The notes under the pieces were generated by a model. The model was not told the origin of the DNA and did no database searches. It saw only the letters and a program-made list of their open reading frames with translations. DNA of 64,000 nt from Mucilaginibacter corticis (GTDB lineage: Bacteria > Bacteroidota > Bacteroidia > Sphingobacteriales > Sphingobacteriaceae), in contig NZ_VLPK01000002.1 of the NCBI RefSeq assembly GCF_007558865.1, forward strand, positions 806,001 to 870,000. Reading direction: 5' to 3'. Shown piece by piece: positions 61,771 through 64,000 of this stretch. Positions within the stretch are counted from its first letter, which is position 1, and every line of letters begins with the position of its first letter. A program made the position numbers and the translations under genes.

Positions 61771-64000
61771 TTAAGTTCCGAGCATTTCTCCCGGGTAATC
61801 TGCGCCTAACAGGTGAGCTTTCCTAATCATTTGTAAATTCTCTGATTGGTCAAGTGCTATTACCGGCGCTTCCGTAACCGTATCAGATTCTGCTTGGGCC
61901 GTTATTTTATCGCTGATTTGTTTTTCGAGCTTTTTGAGTTCAGTTTTGAGGTCGGCTAGTTCCTGTTCCTTGTCAAATGTTCGCTGCGTTAGCTGTTTGA
62001 GTATGGGTATTTCACGCTGGCTTTCAGCGTAATCCTTTTCATATTTTTCCCGCAGTCCGGTCACCCGGTCAATGGCATTGAGAAAATAGCGGGCCGCCAG
62101 CTTTGGATTGTCTATGTTCGGGACGCCGTGGTTCCAGAGGTATTTGATACCGCTGGGCGATTCCGCGTACAGGTCATTTTTATTTTCATACTGGAACATG
62201 CCGTTGCTTTCATAGGGTATCTTTTGTTGGCGCACATAGACATTAAATCCATGGATCGAACCAATTTTTTGTTCGTCCGGGCCCTGATAAGTCAGGTACA
62301 ATTTATTGATAAACTTCCCGACGGCTTCGCTGTCAGCGCTGTGGAAATCGGTCAACGCTAACGCGTTGACTTTGGTGCCATCCTTATCAAAAATTAATGA
62401 GTCTTTATATAATTTTTCATCCAGGATCAGTTTGTCCAGCGTTTCTTTGGTTTTTACGGCATCTTTTTCCACTTCCTGCAAGCGGTTCCTGCTGCGGGCG
62501 ACTTCTTTAAAGTGGACGGACCTCGAGCCTTCGAGTACCACGACTTTCTTTTCGATTTTGGTTTTCTCCAGCAGGGAGGTATCCCCTGAAAGTATGGCGA
62601 TATATTCTGAGAAGTTCATGCCGCTCTTTTCATCCATCGCGCCCTCGTCCAAAGTTCGAACGTTCAGCTCACAGTTTTTCATCTGGCTGATGAAAGTTTG
62701 CTTGTTCTTGAGCAGGTTGAACTTGTAGTTGTCCAGTGACTGTTCGACGGCGTAGATGTAGTTCTTTACTTTGTTCCCGTAGTATTCTTTGGCAATCGTA
62801 TTTCCTTGCCGTGCGCCGCGCCCGTCCCTTTGTTCCAGTTCAGCGGGTTTCCAGGGGATATCCAGGTGGTGCATGGCTACGATCCGTTTTTGAACATTTA
62901 AACCGGTACCGGCTTTTTCAGTTGAGCCGATAAGGATCCGGATGTCACCCTGGTTCATTTTTCTGAATAGATCCGGCTTTTGCTTGTCGGTCCAGTCATG
63001 AATAAAAGTGATCTCATGTGCAGGGATGGAAAAATCCCTGACCAGTTTAATTTTTAGCGCATCATAAATATTGAAGGCATCAGGTTTTGGCGTGCCTATA
63101 TCGCTGAAAATGATCTGGGTGCCGCGATGAACGTTACTTTCGAAATAATGCTCTGCTACCCGGCGTGCGCTCACATTGACTTTGCTGCCGGGATGGTCTT
63201 CATAATCCTCGCTGATGAGCCGCATGTCGGCGGACATTTTCTTAGCGTAATTGGTTGCGATCAGCATCCGGGCATTATCTTCCTCTTGTGTCAGGGGTTT
63301 GCGGCCGATCAGCGTGGCATCGCCTGTTTTAGCGAAAGCCATGAGGTTAGCTATAAACTCCTCCTGGTCAGGGGTTGGTTTGATATTGACCAGGGATTCA
63401 TCCAAACCCGGTTTATCCAACTGGATATGCCGGGCTGTTTTGAAATCCGTGATGTCGTTATAAAATAAAGCCAGCTCGGGTACTTTAATAAAGTGCCGGA
63501 AGCGTTCCTTGGCAATGATCTCGTTGGTGACTGAATACTCAAAATCGACAGTTTTTCGGGCGAACACCGAGGCCCAGCCATCAAAGTTCTCGATCCGCTG
63601 CCGGGCCATTTCGTTGGGCCGCAGGTATTTAAAGATCAGGTACATTTCAGTAAGGCTGTTAGAGATGGGGGTACCTGATAGGAAGGTAACACATAAGTCG
63701 CTGTCAAACCGCTTTTGCAGGGTGCGGACAGCAAATAACATATTTAACGCCTTTTGGCTGCCTTCCTGGTTGCCCAAACCCGCTACCCGGTTGTGGCGGG
63801 TGGTGTAGGTCAGATTTTTGAACTTATGTGATTCGTCGACAAAAAGATGATCAACATTCGTTTGCTCGAAATTTACCCCGGTGTCTTTGCGGTTCTCTAT
63901 GGCGTATAAGATACCGTCAAGTTTAGTTTGCAGATTGTTCTTGCGGATCTGAAGGCCTTTCAGCATTTTACGGCTGATCTCGCCACCCAATTCTTCGAGG
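61771..64000 (-). CDS. Giant SNF2-type helicase-like protein, C-terminal part (cut by window end)
   Basis: The open frame continues past 64000, so only about 743 C-terminal residues are seen. The helicase core is present: [10 protein letters not shown] (DEAH-like box), [16 protein letters not shown] (motif III), a long middle, [15 protein letters not shown], and [24 protein letters not shown] (motif VI). A long coiled-coil C-terminus follows ([35 protein letters not shown]). This matches the large DNA-methylase/helicase proteins of Bacteroidota conjugative elements and phage DarB-like antirestriction proteins; the methylase part, if present, lies outside the window. Confidence 0.88.
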   Translation of the reverse strand, partial: LEELGGEISRKMLKGLQIRKNNLQTKLDGILYAIENRKDTGVNFEQTNVDHLFVDESHKFKNLTYTTRHNRVAGLGNQEGSQKALNMLFAVRTLQKRFDSDLCVTFLSGTPISNSLTEMYLIFKYLRPNEMARQRIENFDGWASVFARKTVDFEYSVTNEIIAKERFRHFIKVPELALFYNDITDFKTARHIQLDKPGLDESLVNIKPTPDQEEFIANLMAFAKTGDATLIGRKPLTQEEDNARMLIATNYAKKMSADMRLISEDYEDHPGSKVNVSARRVAEHYFESNVHRGTQIIFSDIGTPKPDAFNIYDALKIKLVRDFSIPAHEITFIHDWTDKQKPDLFRKMNQGDIRILIGSTEKAGTGLNVQKRIVAMHHLDIPWKPAELEQRDGRGARQGNTIAKEYYGNKVKNYIYAVEQSLDNYKFNLLKNKQTFISQMKNCELNVRTLDEGAMDEKSGMNFSEYIAILSGDTSLLEKTKIEKKVVVLEGSRSVHFKEVARSRNRLQEVEKDAVKTKETLDKLILDEKLYKDSLIFDKDGTKVNALALTDFHSADSEAVGKFINKLYLTYQGPDEQKIGSIHGFNVYVRQQKIPYESNGMFQYENKNDLYAESPSGIKYLWNHGVPNIDNPKLAARYFLNAIDRVTGLREKYEKDYAESQREIPILKQLTQRTFDKEQELADLKTELKKLEKQISDKITAQAESDTVTEAPVIALDQSENLQMIRKAHLLGADYPGEMLGT

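Larger units (their letters stand above)
43735..64000. mobile_element. Integrative conjugative element, left part
   Basis: From the tRNA-Pro 3' end to the window end and beyond. Supporting genes: tyrosine integrase next to the tRNA, PRTRC cassette, VirD4-type coupling protein, ArdC-like protein, DUF3945 protein, two SSBs, hipBA and a giant helicase-like protein. The relaxase, Tra pilus/channel genes and the right attachment site are not in the window. The left edge is inferred from gene order; the right copy of the tRNA end cannot be checked here. Confidence 0.85.

Noticed and set aside
1..64000. CRISPR arrays, rRNA operons, insertion sequences
   Set aside because: I saw no regularly spaced repeat-spacer pattern, no rRNA sequence and no transposase ORF. 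The only short tandem patterns are the TGTTTCA heptamers and the GGTGCAA motifs.
61771..64000. Calling the helicase-like gene a restriction or BREX component
   Set aside because: Only the helicase half is visible; no nuclease, PglX-type methylase or PglZ gene is in the window, and the context is a conjugative element.

Overview
The window looks like the chromosome of a Bacteroidota member of the Sphingobacteriaceae, most like Mucilaginibacter or Pedobacter. This rests on protein recognition and was not checked by a search. Supporting signs are Bacteroidota-type promoters (TTTG, about 19 nt, TAnnTTTG) in front of both tRNA genes, a GH92 mannosidase, an Oar-like outer-membrane barrel, a POT peptide transporter, and a PRTRC-bearing conjugative element.

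Chromosomal part (1-43661). Positions 1-15815 carry ppk1, a hotdog thioesterase, a small heat-shock protein, a polysaccharide deacetylase, a Gfo/Idh oxidoreductase overlapping a GH92 alpha-mannosidase, ruvB, a polyprenol-phosphate mannosyltransferase-like enzyme, a POT transporter, an unknown periplasmic protein, a thiolase and a 7TM-HD phosphohydrolase. A tRNA-Ser(GCT) follows at 15890-15976. Its 3' end is repeated at 18005-18023, and the 2 kb between holds an acyltransferase gene and a decayed short-chain dehydrogenase fragment; I read this as a tRNA-targeted islet that has lost its integrase. Then come a histidine phosphatase, an M13 peptidase, a Crp/SDR/SDR/Crp/flavin monooxygenase/HXXEE cluster, and a two-component pair whose regulator is fused to a thioredoxin-reductase-like flavoprotein. 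Next are an SGNH hydrolase, secreted unknowns, a HipA-like kinase with DUF3037, a hexuronate catabolism run (YhcH, KduI, SDR oxidoreductase, ExuT-like MFS, unknown, GalM), and an Oar-like barrel with a Gly/Arg-rich CBM9-like partner.

Mobile part (43735 to the window end and beyond). An integrative conjugative element (ICE) begins at the 3' end of tRNA-Pro(TGG). It holds a tyrosine integrase, the PRTRC cassette (ThiF, B, F, C, E plus an unknown), two single-stranded-DNA-binding proteins, a palindromic non-coding block, a RadC-like protein lacking its metal site, a PUR-like protein, a zinc-ribbon protein, YifB and a TetR regulator. These are followed by an eight-gene transfer operon (coupling protein, unknown, M23 peptidase, ArdC-like, DUF3945, TOPRIM-like, bPH, small membrane protein), a hipBA locus, and the C-terminal part of a very large helicase-like protein running off the window.

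Most interesting biology: within PRTRC, ThiF looks like an E1, protein B like an E2 (Cys in GRVCMGS), and protein C like a ubiquitin-like modifier ending in GTKG. This is a candidate uncharacterised protein-conjugation system carried by a conjugative element. Two genes of the element (PRTRC F and hipA) are broken by single-base differences in homopolymers, which may be real inactivation, phase variation or sequencing error.
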